A stretch of DNA of 33,337 bases from Candidatus Pacearchaeota archaeon (GCA_018303755.1 JAGVXO010000010.1:1-33337), one strand, 5' to 3'; shown: positions 15,773 through 23,345, numbered from the stretch's first letter. Notes: generated by a model not told the origin, from the letters alone. Program-made: numbers and translations.

Positions 15773-15975
15773 TTATCAATTGAACAAAGTGAAATTGATT
15801 ATTCTGATAGGAATTGTGGTTGCTGGAGTGTGAGAACCCGCTGGAGGTTTCATTCGAATCCTGGCAGGGCTATTAGTCTCGAACCTGGAAGGTTTGAATC
15901 ACTTCAATTTGATAAAGTCAGAGAATTGAAGTTACCAAAAACTTCAAAAAGTTTTTGAGTACTGGCAGGGCTATT
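15753..15975 (+). repeat. Repeated 3' ends of tRNA-Gln
   Basis: The last part of tRNA-Gln plus 3 bases (23 nt, 15753-15775) is repeated exactly at 15853-15875. Its last 14 nt (CTGGCAGGGCTATT) recur at 15962-15975. The copies are 100 and 101 bp apart. The spacers between them are unrelated at first sight but both carry hairpins (ATCAATT/AATTGAT; ACTTCAATT/AATTGAAGT; AAAAACTT/AAGTTTTT). The extra copies lack the 5' half and are not functional tRNAs. Confidence 0.9.
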
Positions 15976-16004
15976 TTTATAAACTTCTCTTAGCATAAAA
16001 TAAT

Positions 16005-16643
16005 ATGTTATCTGAAATATTCACAGCCATAACGAACTTCTTTATTTCTGCTATTGGAACTGCAGATTATTTTGGAATATTTGTTCTAATGGTAATTGAA
16101 AGCTCATTCATTCCTTTTCCAAGCGAAGTTGTGCTTATTCCTGCAGGGGTTCTAATATATCAAGGAGAAATGTCTATGGTTTTAGTAATGACTGCTGCAA
16201 TACTCGGCAGTTTATTAGGTGCATTTATAAATTATTTTTTAGCGCGCTTATTAGGAAGAAGAATTATAAATTCTCTTGTAACAAAATACGGCAGGTTTAT
16301 TTTTTTAAATGAAAGAACGCTGGAAAATTCAGAAAAGTATTTCAAAAATCACGGGGAAATCACAACATTTATAGGAAGATTAATTCCATTGATAAGGCAG
16401 TTAATCTCAATACCTGCGGGTTTTGGAAAGATGAACATTGCAAGATTTACTTTTTACACTGCGCTCGGCGCAGGAATATGGGCAGGAATATTAATTTATC
16501 TCGGCTATTTATTCGGAAGCAATATGGAAATAATAAAACAAAATCTGAATATTATCACGCTTGCTGTAATGATTATATGTGTAATAATTGCAATAATTTA
16601 TGTGCAGGTTAAAAGAAGAAAGCAAAAGATACTACTTACTTAG
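16005..16643 (+). CDS. DedA-family membrane protein
   Basis: A 212-residue integral membrane protein with the DedA/SNARE-associated signature: ESSFIPFPSEVVLIPAG near residues 32-48, GSLLGAFINYFLARLLGRR, and IGRLIPLIRQLISIPAGFGKM, then C-terminal helices. Members move undecaprenyl phosphate or phospholipids across the membrane or affect membrane homeostasis. Length is normal. It follows the tRNA-Gln repeats and has TATA-like sequence (TTTTTATAAAC) about 25 bp upstream. Substrate is not known here. Confidence 0.88.
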   Translation: MLSEIFTAITNFFISAIGTADYFGIFVLMVIESSFIPFPSEVVLIPAGVLIYQGEMSMVLVMTAAILGSLLGAFINYFLARLLGRRIINSLVTKYGRFIFLNERTLENSEKYFKNHGEITTFIGRLIPLIRQLISIPAGFGKMNIARFTFYTALGAGIWAGILIYLGYLFGSNMEIIKQNLNIITLAVMIICVIIAIIYVQVKRRKQKILLT

Positions 16644-16686
16644 AGATATAAAAATACTTTTGGTTTGCTCTACTCACAATCTAATC

Positions 16687-16805
16687 CTCTCAAATCCTAG
16701 ACCATTCGCATATTGGTTATTTATTTGTTTTAACTTATCTTAAAATAAAAGTCCCAATGAATAAACCTAAAATTGTGGGAAAGTTATGGGCTGTTAGAGA
16801 AATTA
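16687..16805 (+). repeat. Dispersed intergenic repeat, copy 8
   Basis: 5' box CTCAAATCCTAGACCATTCG...ATATTGG, AAGTCCCAATGAA, and 3' box GGGAAAGTTATGGGCTGTTAG. CCCA in the middle box faces TGGG in the 3' box, a possible compensatory variant. Here the repeat is co-directional with the flanking genes. Confidence 0.75.
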
Positions 16806-16906
16806 GCAGGATTCAATTTTCAAAAATTACCTATCTTAATATGTCAATAATAATCAGGCAAGACAAGATTTTTATACCTGCTAAAACACCTTAAATAAGC
16901 TAATGA

Positions 16907-17096
16907 GCTCCTGTGGTGTAGAGGCCAAGCATTAAGCCCTCTCGAGCAGCGGTCTTACCTTGTTGAAAGAAAAGGCCACGATTCTCAAATCAGCTGCCCT
17001 CTGTCAAAGAGAGATTCCGCAGAGAAAAGAATTTTCTGCTCTCAATGGAATCTTAGGAGAACGGCTTAGACCCGGGTTCGAATCCCGGCGGGAGCA
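16907..17096 (+). tRNA. tRNA-Glu (anticodon CTC), with 117-nt intron
   Basis: Acceptor GCTCCTG pairs with CGGGAGC (discriminator A), D stem GTGT/GCAT, anticodon stem AAGCC/GGCTT, T arm CCGGG-TTCGAAT-CCCGG. The loop CT-CTC-G gives anticodon CTC (codon GAG). The sequence between G37 (16944) and position 38 (17062) is a 117-nt intron, long for an archaeal tRNA. The intron holds a nested hairpin (AGATTCC/GGAATCT outside, GCAGA..AAAA/TTTTCTGC inside). TATA-like TTTTTATACC lies about 35 bp upstream. Intron ends may be off by a base. Confidence 0.88.
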
Positions 17097-17161
17097 TAAA
17101 TTATTAAAAGGCAAACAGAAAAGTTTATAAAAAGTAGATAACTACCATTAATAACATGATC

Positions 17162-17187
17162 GCTAGTGATCCTTCGGGGTCGCTAGT
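17162..17187 (+). promoter_or_regulatory. Stable TTCG hairpin in the leader of the NYN gene
   Basis: CTAGTGATCC (17163-17172) and GGGTCGCTAG (17177-17186) form a 10-bp stem with two G-U pairs, closed by a TTCG tetraloop. It is followed by TCTTTTTAAA and the ATG at 17197. A TATA box (GTTTATAAAA, 17123-17132) predicts a start near 17150-17157, so the hairpin would lie in the 5' leader. It may act as an attenuator or block ribosome access (inference). Confidence 0.6.
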
Positions 17188-17196
17188 CTTTTTAAA

Positions 17197-17754
17197 ATGG
17201 AAGATTGTATAATCTTTATTGATGGGGCATATTTATCCCTTATTTCTAAGTTCATTGGTAAAGGAAAACCACTCAAAATTAATATTAATAAATTTGTTAG
17301 AAATTTAACTGAAAAAGAGAAACTAGATTGCAAGGAGATATTATACTATAACTGCCCTCCTTTTCAAGGCGAACCTCCAACTGAAGAACAAGAAAAAAGA
17401 AAGGCAGGTTATGATAAATTTATCATCAAGTTAATCAAAACAGGAATTAAAGTTAGAGAAGGAAGATGCCAGATGATAGATAAAAGATATACCCAAAAAG
17501 GAGTTGATGTTCTTTTAAGTATAGACTTAATTAAAAGGGCAATTAAAAGCAATGTTAAAAATTTTATTATGGTTGCATGTGATACTGATTTTGTTCCTGC
17601 AATAAAAGAAATAAGAAAAGAGGAGGGGATTAATGTAATTCTGTATTATTTTAAAGATGAAGATTCTAAATTTTCTATGTCGGACCATATTTTGGGTGTT
17701 TGTGATAAAAAAGTCAGATTAAAAAAAGAAGATTTTGAAAAATCAAGATTTTAA
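17197..17754 (+). CDS. NYN-domain (LabA-like/PIN-like) putative ribonuclease
   Basis: A 185-residue protein with the NYN pattern: N-terminal IIFIDGAYL with Asp9, the central KGVDVLLSIDL with Asp104 and Asp110, and VACDTDFVPAI with Asp129 and Asp131. NYN proteins are PIN-fold metal-dependent RNases. A standalone short NYN protein can be a processing enzyme, toxin or defence effector. It sits between duplicated tRNA-Glu 3' ends and behind a strong leader hairpin, suggesting an acquired cargo gene. The family is well supported; its substrate is unknown. Confidence 0.82.
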   Translation: MEDCIIFIDGAYLSLISKFIGKGKPLKININKFVRNLTEKEKLDCKEILYYNCPPFQGEPPTEEQEKRKAGYDKFIIKLIKTGIKVREGRCQMIDKRYTQKGVDVLLSIDLIKRAIKSNVKNFIMVACDTDFVPAIKEIRKEEGINVILYYFKDEDSKFSMSDHILGVCDKKVRLKKEDFEKSRF

Positions 17755-17844
17755 TGCTGCTAAAAATTCTTTCAGCCGGCGGGAGCATTTCATTCATTAA
17801 CAAACACAAAAAATAAAAACGAAAACTATCACCGCCTCGCGAAA

Positions 17845-17925
17845 GTTTTATAAACTTCCTCTTATTAAACTTATTGATGTATGGTCTTCGGGCAATGCAG
17901 AGCCATCATACTCTTAATCAATAAT
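17845..17925 (+). ncRNA. Possible small hairpin RNA behind a TATA box
   Basis: AAGTTTTATAAACTT (about 17846-17860) is a strong TATA-like sequence. About 15-25 bp later ATTGATGTATGG and CCATCATAC..ATCAAT can pair to form a long imperfect stem enclosing TCTTCGGGCAATGCAGA. No reading frame of note follows on this strand. It is not a tRNA, and no clear C/D or H/ACA boxes are found. Weak call based on promoter plus structure. Confidence 0.25.
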
Positions 17926-18010
17926 TTTGGATAGAAGTTTGTTAAGATGAATCGAATTATCACAAGCCTCTCTTAAATTAAAGGATGAACTTGAACTAAA
18001 ATATGCGTTC

Positions 18011-18202
18011 TCAATCTTCTTTTTTAAGCATTTCCTCTTTCTTTTTCTTGGTGTTTTCTAAACCAGAAATTTCCTTTCCATAATATCCTTCTAATTCGAG
18101 GTTTCCTTTTTCTTTTGCTCTTGCCTGTTTTTCAAGATGAATTTTAATTTGTTTATCAATGGAAACTATCCCTCTTTCCAGCCTCTTTTTTCTATTTACC
18201 AT
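18011..18202 (-). CDS. Small charged coiled-coil protein linked to second AbrB-MNT gene
   Basis: A 63-residue, Lys/Glu-rich helical protein using the ATG at 18202, which gives an 11-nt overlap with the AbrB-MNT gene; an ATG at 18247 would need a 56-nt overlap. It lines up with 6201-6386 (same length, IDKQIKxHxEK versus FDKRIKEHEEK, GYYGKEI versus DYWEKEI). The repeated gene order makes it a likely partner of the AbrB-MNT protein. Family unknown. Confidence 0.65.
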   Translation of the reverse strand: MVNRKKRLERGIVSIDKQIKIHLEKQARAKEKGNLELEGYYGKEISGLENTKKKKEEMLKKED

Positions 18203-18989
18203 ACTTCTTAACCTCTTTTTCAAGAAATTTAAGTATTTCTTCTGCATTATTTACGCTAATTCTTATCTTTATCCGCTTATTATCTTTGAATAATTGATAA
18301 ACTTCATATATTTCTTCTATCTTTTCATTTTTAATATCAATATTTTTCATAATCCAAGTTTTAAACAATTTATTTGAATATGCCTTTTTATTTAATATGC
18401 CTTCAATTAAATAAATGCCTTTTAACCTCAAAATTATAGAATAAATTACAGAACTTGATGCAAATTCTCTTTTTTCACTTTTATTATTCTTTCCTAATTT
18501 ATCAAGTAAAAGTATTTTTTTATTTATACTGATTATTCTACTGCTTTCTTTTATAAAATTTTTAAAGGAATTTCTATTAATTTTTGAAGATAAAAGTTCC
18601 TTAAGCAAAAGGTTATTTAATAGTGGTTTTGCCTCAATTAATCTTGGATAAATTAATATTGGATTATTTTTTATAGATTTTTTCACTGATTCTATTGGAT
18701 AAACTGAAATATTATATCTTCCAGAAGTTATCTCTTTTTTTATATTCTCTGATATTGCAATTATATCTATATCGGAATTTTCTGTCTGCTCTCCTCTTGC
18801 ATAGCTCCCAACAAGATAAATTCCAATAATATTTTCAAAATAAGGCTCAAGAATATTGATAACCTCTTTTTTTATCTCTAAACTTCTGTCTATTAAAATT
18901 ACATTTACTTCTTTTCCCATCCATTCTTTAGGTAAAAGTAATCCTGCACTATTTCCCCATTGCCTTACATAAGCTATTTTATTTTCCAT
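18192..18989 (-). CDS. AbrB-like domain fused to MNT nucleotidyltransferase (second copy)
   Basis: A 265-residue paralogue of 6365-7135, read from the ATG at 18989; a GTG at 19004 is in frame but less likely. Residues 3-32 look AbrB-like (VRQWGNSAGLLLPKEWMGKEV). Residues 55-79 are the MNT core with Gly61-Ser62 and Asp73/Asp75 (GIYLVGSYARGEQTENSDID, almost the same as in the other copy). The remainder is helical and diverged. The core is strongly conserved while the C-terminal half is not, as expected if it recognises different partners. Promoter palindromes lie upstream. Confidence 0.8.
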   Translation of the reverse strand: MENKIAYVRQWGNSAGLLLPKEWMGKEVNVILIDRSLEIKKEVINILEPYFENIIGIYLVGSYARGEQTENSDIDIIAISENIKKEITSGRYNISVYPIESVKKSIKNNPILIYPRLIEAKPLLNNLLLKELLSSKINRNSFKNFIKESSRIISINKKILLLDKLGKNNKSEKREFASSSVIYSIILRLKGIYLIEGILNKKAYSNKLFKTWIMKNIDIKNEKIEEIYEVYQLFKDNKRIKIRISVNNAEEILKFLEKEVKKYGK

Positions 18990-19023
18990 TTGGATAATTA
19001 ACACTATAATCTTTAGATATTAT

Positions 19024-19044
19024 ATGTTTAAACATAGTTTAAAC
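19024..19044. promoter_or_regulatory. Paired GTTTAAAC palindromes upstream of AbrB-MNT gene
   Basis: ATGTTTAAACAT (19024-19035) is a perfect palindrome, and a second GTTTAAAC lies at 19037-19044. Their centres are 11 bp apart, one helical turn. They overlap or flank the TATA-like TATAATAT (about 19017-19024) of the minus-strand gene. Probably an operator for the AbrB-like N-terminus (inference). Confidence 0.55.
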
Positions 19045-19135
19045 ATTATTTAAATCTTTCTCTTATCGTTCGATACTCTTATAAATTGTCTTTTCTTTTG
19101 TTTTAGAGCAATATTAAGAAACAAAAAGGGAGAAA

Positions 19136-19486
19136 ATGGAAAAAACTGCGAAAATAATCAAGGAAATAAAAGAAGAAAAGAAAGAGCTTGTACAGGAGAA
19201 AAAAGAGATTATTAATGAAAACAAAATGCTAAAGCACAAACTCGCAGAAAAGGCGCTGTCTTCTGCGAAAAAATTCAAAAAAGAGTTTAACATTGCAATA
19301 AAAACCGCATTTCTCGCAGCATTTGGATTTTTAATTGCGCTCGCATGGAAAGATTTGATAACTGAATATGTAAACACCATCTCCCAAAGCGCGCCTGTTC
19401 AAGGAAAATTCATAAGCGCACTTGTTGTTACACTTATCTGTGTTATTGGAATTGTTATTATCAGTACAATTGTAGGTGAAGAATAA
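19136..19486 (+). CDS. Coiled-coil membrane protein, DUF5654-like
   Basis: A 116-residue protein. Residues 5-45 are a charged coiled coil. Hydrophobic segments follow around residues 57-73 (AFLAAFGFLIALAWKDLI) and 90-112. The AFGFLIALAWKDLI segment is typical of small archaeal membrane proteins annotated DUF5654 (recalled, not searched). A GGGAG Shine-Dalgarno-like sequence is just upstream. Function unknown. Confidence 0.75.
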   Translation: MEKTAKIIKEIKEEKKELVQEKKEIINENKMLKHKLAEKALSSAKKFKKEFNIAIKTAFLAAFGFLIALAWKDLITEYVNTISQSAPVQGKFISALVVTLICVIGIVIISTIVGEE

Positions 19487-19590
19487 TTAAATTTTTATCT
19501 TTTTAATGCAATATTGGTTCGCTTTTCTCGCGATTGCACTCATTGTATAACCTTCTTTAGCTCGTGCAATCGCTCGGCTCACCTATTTCT

Positions 19591-19716
19591 ATTTTTGCAA
19601 TCTGCTAATTCGTCTGTACATTGGCTCATTAGGGTTTTTTATTGATAATATAAAAATAATAAACTTCAATGAAAAGATGTAAAATAAGGAAAAGTTATGG
19701 GATGTTAGAGAAATTA
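19591..19716 (+). repeat. Dispersed intergenic repeat, copy 9
   Basis: 5' box TTTTTGCAATCTGCTAATTC...CATTGG, ATTGATAATAT, AACTTCAATGAAAAGATG, and 3' box GGAAAAGTTATGGGATGTTAG, close to consensus. Upstream (19513-19578) lies a GCGATTGCAC...GTGCAATCGC inverted repeat, the same sequence that is cut by the IS200/IS605-type end at 33239. Confidence 0.8.
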
Positions 19717-19764
19717 ACAGGATTCACTTTTTAAAAATCTCATATCTGAACATATTAATAGTAT

Positions 19765-20943
19765 CTATTTTTTTATCTTCATAGAAATCAAAAACATTGC
19801 AAGCATAAAAATCCCGAACAGAATAAACATAAATTTAAACGGCAGAAATGTCAGCAGAACAGCAGAGGAGATAGTTGCTAAAAAATAATTGGCATCAAAA
19901 CGAGTGCTGAATATTCCATAAAATCTCTGCTCTTCTTCCTTGTTGCATACTGCAAAAAAATAGGCCTCTGTTGTCGGTTCGAGCATTGCCATACCAATGC
20001 TCGCTAAAACAAGAATTAAAAGCACAAAATAAACATTGCTTATAAAAAAGCATATAAAAGACATAAGCGAGACAAAAAGAAATCCTACCATAAACATCTT
20101 TCTAAAGCCGGTCTTTCTAATAGCTGTGCTGAATTTGTACTCAAGCAGAATCAGAGGTATTGGAATTGCAAAAAGAAAATAAGCAACCCATATTCCAGCA
20201 AGATTATTTTGGATAATATAAATAGGGATAAAAGTGTATATAAAAGCCCACCATAAAGTAACTCCTCCGCCAACAAAATAAATAATTGTTCTTTCAAAAT
20301 TTTTAAAATAGTCTGCAATGTTTTTAGCCGAATTTTTATGGATTGTTCTGCTTATTGTGCTGTCCTGAATATTAAAAAACTTGAAAAGAAAAAAAGAAAC
20401 AAACATAAATACCGACGCAAGAACAAAAACATTTCTTATTCCAAAGTTCTCTGAAATAAATCCAGCAATTAAAGGGCCTAAAACCCAGGCAATATTTGAA
20501 AAAGTATATACTAATCCTTCGCTCTGTGAAATCTGTGATTTTTTGGATTTATCTCTTACAATAATCCCGAAACTAAGCAGTCTTAAAACTCCAAAAATCG
20601 TTGAAAAAAAGGCAATTATGACAAAAATGTAAAAATTTGAGTTTATCGCAAAAAGAATATAAGAAATTCCAAAAAGAATCAAGGACATCAAAAACAAGCG
20701 GGCTTTATTTGACTTTTCAACAACAGGCACAAACAAGAATGTTGAAAGAAGAGAGACAATTGTTAAAAAAGCAGTTAATAAACCAACTATCGCTGCGCTA
20801 TTCACAAAGCTGTAAATATAAACAGACCATATTGTCTTGACATATGCCGTTGAAAGAGAAACAAGAAAGCCGATTACTGCTATAAAAGTTATGCTTCCGA
20901 ACACATGACGATTTTCATACTGCCCTTTTGCCAAAAAACCCAT
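19765..20943 (-). CDS. MFS transporter
   Basis: A 392-residue integral membrane protein with about 12 hydrophobic helices in two halves, as in the major facilitator superfamily. Conserved-like elements include the loop after helix 2 (VVEKSNKARLFL), the helix-5 region GPLIAGFISENFGIR, and the C-terminal half with TAIRKTGFRKMFMVG. It would move a small solute with protons or by facilitated exchange. The ATG follows directly on the stop of the phosphatase gene (TAAATG), so the two are an operon. Substrate cannot be predicted. Confidence 0.85.
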   Translation of the reverse strand: MGFLAKGQYENRHVFGSITFIAVIGFLVSLSTAYVKTIWSVYIYSFVNSAAIVGLLTAFLTIVSLLSTFLFVPVVEKSNKARLFLMSLILFGISYILFAINSNFYIFVIIAFFSTIFGVLRLLSFGIIVRDKSKKSQISQSEGLVYTFSNIAWVLGPLIAGFISENFGIRNVFVLASVFMFVSFFLFKFFNIQDSTISRTIHKNSAKNIADYFKNFERTIIYFVGGGVTLWWAFIYTFIPIYIIQNNLAGIWVAYFLFAIPIPLILLEYKFSTAIRKTGFRKMFMVGFLFVSLMSFICFFISNVYFVLLILVLASIGMAMLEPTTEAYFFAVCNKEEEQRFYGIFSTRFDANYFLATISSAVLLTFLPFKFMFILFGIFMLAMFLISMKIKK

Positions 20944-21519
20944 TTAAACCTCTATCGTATATTCAAAAATTTTATCATAAGGAATATTCCATTCAACTGT
21001 TTTTTTAACAGATACCTTTTCCATTATCTTTCTGAAAAGCCGTATTGAGTTCCCATGCGCAGAAATTGCAACATTAACTTTTTCTTTTTTTATAAAAGTG
21101 ACTAGAGATTTAATAAATAGTTTCACCCTTTTTTCAACTTTTGCAAAACTCTCACCTTTTGGCGGAGATGAATTAAATCCCCTGTGCCATAAATCAAATC
21201 TTTCTTCTCCATATTTTTTTATGATTATGTCATGTTTTAATCCTTCTAAAGTGCCATATCCTCTTTCTATCATTTGGTTGGCAGTTATAATTTCTCTGCA
21301 TTCTGGATGAAATTTAAGGACTTCTTTCAAAGTATCTTTGCTCCTTGATAATTCTGTCTGAAAAGCAACATCAATTTTCTTGTTTTTTAATTTGTGCGCA
21401 ACAATGCGCGCCTGCCTAATCCCAAGAGGAGTAAGTCTGCTCTCTTTCCAGCCAGTAAAAATTTTGTCCCGGTTATAGAAAGTCTGCCCATGCCTGAATA
21501 AATAAATATGAAGTTTCAT
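20944..21519 (-). CDS. Histidine phosphatase family protein (phosphoglycerate mutase-like)
   Basis: Read from the ATG at 21519 (191 residues), which has a GGGGG-rich ribosome-binding site; the longer in-frame extension to 21600 is unlikely. The N-terminal RHGQTFYN holds the phospho-accepting His10. LTPLGIRQA is typical of the family, and SAHGNSIR supplies the second His. Members include cofactor-dependent phosphoglycerate mutases and diverse phosphatases. WKESRLTPLG is mutase-like, but the protein is shorter than GpmA (about 230-250), so a phosphatase is equally likely. It is in an operon with the MFS gene. Confidence 0.85.
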   Translation of the reverse strand: MKLHIYLFRHGQTFYNRDKIFTGWKESRLTPLGIRQARIVAHKLKNKKIDVAFQTELSRSKDTLKEVLKFHPECREIITANQMIERGYGTLEGLKHDIIIKKYGEERFDLWHRGFNSSPPKGESFAKVEKRVKLFIKSLVTFIKKEKVNVAISAHGNSIRLFRKIMEKVSVKKTVEWNIPYDKIFEYTIEV

Positions 21520-21618
21520 TGCGCCCCCTTTTAGTTTGTTAAACATAATAAAACTGGCTTGTTTATAAATGCAACGAGGACTGCAAAGCTTTTTAACCAT
21601 AATTTTATACTTAAACTA

Positions 21619-22623
21619 ATGGAAAATAATAACAATAAAACAGAATCAATCGCAAGAAAAAATGTGCTTAGAATGAGCAGTGAAGCGCATGGAAAAAAAG
21701 TGCAGGGGTATGATTTCAATAAGGGAGTTGATTTTAAGAGGATACTTGAAAGCTATGCAACAACTGGCTATCAAGCAACGCATTTTGCAAGAGCAACAGA
21801 AATAATAAATTTAATGATTAAAGAAAAGGCATTTATCTTTTTAGGATATACCTCAAATATGATAAGCTCTGGATTAAGAGAGACAATAAGATATTTAGTT
21901 GAGCATAAAAAAGTAAATGTCTGTGTGACAACTGCAGGAGGCATTGAAGAAGATATAATAAAATGCCTTGGTGATTTTATTCTTGGCAATTTCAGGGCAT
22001 CAGGTGCAGAATTAAGGAAAAAAGGCATAAACAGGATAGGAAACATTTATGTTCCAAATTCAAGATATGTTAAATTTGAAAAGTTTATCCATCCAATTCT
22101 CGAGGAGTTTTATCAAAAACAAAAAGCAACAGGGCATATTACGACAGCGAGCGAGTTAATATGGAAGCTTGGAGAAAAAATAAACAATAAGGATAGCGTA
22201 TGCTATTGGGCATGGAAAAATAAGATAAAAATATACTGCCCTGCACCTCTTGATGGAAGCTTAGGAGATATGGTTTATTTTTTCAAATACAAACACCCTG
22301 ATTTTGCAATAGACATTGCAGAAGATACAAAAGAACTTAATGATACAACAATAGGCATTAAAAAATCAGGAGTGATAATACTCGGCTCAGGAACTGCAAA
22401 ACACGCAATACTTAATGCAAATATGTTCCGTAATGGAGCCGACTATGCAGTTTATATAAACAATGCACAGGAATTTGACGGAAGCGACGCAGGAGCTCTG
22501 CCAGAAGAAGCAGTTTCATGGGGCAAGTTACTTCCAGAATCAGAAAGAATAAAAGTTTATGGAGATGCTACAATAATCTTTCCTCTAATAGTCGCGCAAA
22601 CATTTGCATCATCACAAATATGA
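21619..22623 (+). CDS. dys: Deoxyhypusine synthase
   Basis: A 334-residue protein read from the ATG at 21619; the in-frame codons before it overlap the promoter. It transfers the aminobutyl group of spermidine, via NAD, to a lysine of translation factor aIF5A. Visible motifs: TTAGGIEEDIIKCLG, an NAD-binding LGSGTAKHAILNANMFRNGAD, and the active-site region EFDGSDAGALPEEAVSWGKL, in which the catalytic lysine is the K of SWGK. Length is normal. It shares the divergent region with the phosphatase operon. Confidence 0.94.
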   Translation: MENNNNKTESIARKNVLRMSSEAHGKKVQGYDFNKGVDFKRILESYATTGYQATHFARATEIINLMIKEKAFIFLGYTSNMISSGLRETIRYLVEHKKVNVCVTTAGGIEEDIIKCLGDFILGNFRASGAELRKKGINRIGNIYVPNSRYVKFEKFIHPILEEFYQKQKATGHITTASELIWKLGEKINNKDSVCYWAWKNKIKIYCPAPLDGSLGDMVYFFKYKHPDFAIDIAEDTKELNDTTIGIKKSGVIILGSGTAKHAILNANMFRNGADYAVYINNAQEFDGSDAGALPEEAVSWGKLLPESERIKVYGDATIIFPLIVAQTFASSQI

Positions 22624-22635
22624 CAAACAATTAAA

Positions 22636-23049
22636 ATGGGAAAAATACTAAAAATAATTGCAGTAATTTTTTTATTATTTGTAATTTTAACAGCAATAAC
22701 CGGGATTATAATATATAAGTTTGTACCATTAAAAACAATTTCTGTATGCATTCTTGACAGCAATGTAAGTGCTCTTCCTATACAATGTGAAACAGATGCG
22801 ACATGCAAGACAATTGTAAAAAATGCATTTTTTCAGAATATGAGCGAAATGCCTGGAAATTTAAAAGAAAAAATAAATCCTATAATCGAAGAACTTGCTT
22901 TCTGCAGTCAAAACTTTTGCAGAATAAAAGATGTAGGAATTGTAGGAGAGAGTTTTGAAGGAATTAAACAAATTGATTCCTGCACAGGAAAAGAGATAAA
23001 GATAAAGTTGTATGGAAGAGAGTTGATTGATTTGATGAAGCTGAAATGA
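22636..23049 (+). CDS. Membrane-anchored cysteine-rich protein
   Basis: A 137-residue protein with one N-terminal hydrophobic helix (residues 5-28) and an outer part with seven cysteines, including CETDATC and CSQNFC, suggesting disulfide bonds outside the cell. It starts 12 bp after the deoxyhypusine synthase stop, so it is probably co-transcribed. No family recognised. Confidence 0.75.
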   Translation: MGKILKIIAVIFLLFVILTAITGIIIYKFVPLKTISVCILDSNVSALPIQCETDATCKTIVKNAFFQNMSEMPGNLKEKINPIIEELAFCSQNFCRIKDVGIVGESFEGIKQIDSCTGKEIKIKLYGRELIDLMKLK

Positions 23050-23056
23050 AAAAAAT

Positions 23057-23157
23057 TATTCTCAAATTCTAAATTTCCTTATCTCCTATTAATTTATCTA
23101 TTTTAAAAAAGGACAAACCTAAAATGTGGGAAAGTTGTGGTGTGATTGCAGAATAAA
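23057..23157 (+). repeat. Dispersed intergenic repeat, copy 10 (degenerate)
   Basis: 5' part TTATTCTCAAATTCTAAATT is weakly like the consensus box. The 3' part ACCTAAAATGTGGGAAAGTTG and GGTGTGATTGCAG is clearer. It is followed by GC-rich CGCTCGCTTCGCCTCGCC, then the GGCGCGCC hairpin and copy 11, forming a tandem. Confidence 0.6.
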
Positions 23158-23195
23158 CCCATAGAGCGCTCGCTTCGCCTCGCCTCATTTAAGAT

Positions 23196-23222
23196 GGCGC
23201 GCCTTCGGCGCGCCTGTTTTTT
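23196..23222 (+). terminator. GC hairpin with T run bordering repeat copy 11
   Basis: GGCGCGCC-TTC-GGCGCGCC (8-bp stem, 23196-23214) followed by TGTTTTTTT looks like an intrinsic terminator on the plus strand. It may end transcription from the dys operon. Similar TTCG-type hairpins precede many of the dispersed repeats, so it could equally be part of the repeat unit. Confidence 0.5.
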
Positions 23223-23345
23223 TCTACAAATCCTAAATCCATTAAGTTATTGGTTCTTTATTATTTATGATATTAAGGGGTATTAAACATAAAAAATGAA
23301 AATATGCTGAATGTGGGAAAATTATTGGATGTTAGAAAAATTAAT
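23220..23345 (+). repeat. Dispersed intergenic repeat, copy 11
   Basis: 5' box TTCTACAAATCCTAAATCC, then AAACAT...ATGAAAATATG and 3' box TGGGAAAATTATTGGATGTT. CTAA...TCCA in the 5' box can pair with TGGA...TTAG in the 3' box. The GTGCTCGC tail after it is the insertion point of the IS110-family element. Confidence 0.75.

Larger units (their letters stand above)
17085..17788 (+). repeat. Direct repeats of tRNA-Glu 3' end flanking the NYN gene
   Basis: CCGGCGGGAGCAT, the last 12 nt of tRNA-Glu plus one base, occurs at 17085-17097 and again exactly at 17776-17788. The 678-bp segment between holds only a promoter, a hairpin and the NYN-domain gene. This is the geometry left by integration into a tRNA 3' end (attL/attR), but no integrase gene is present. 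Confidence 0.8.
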
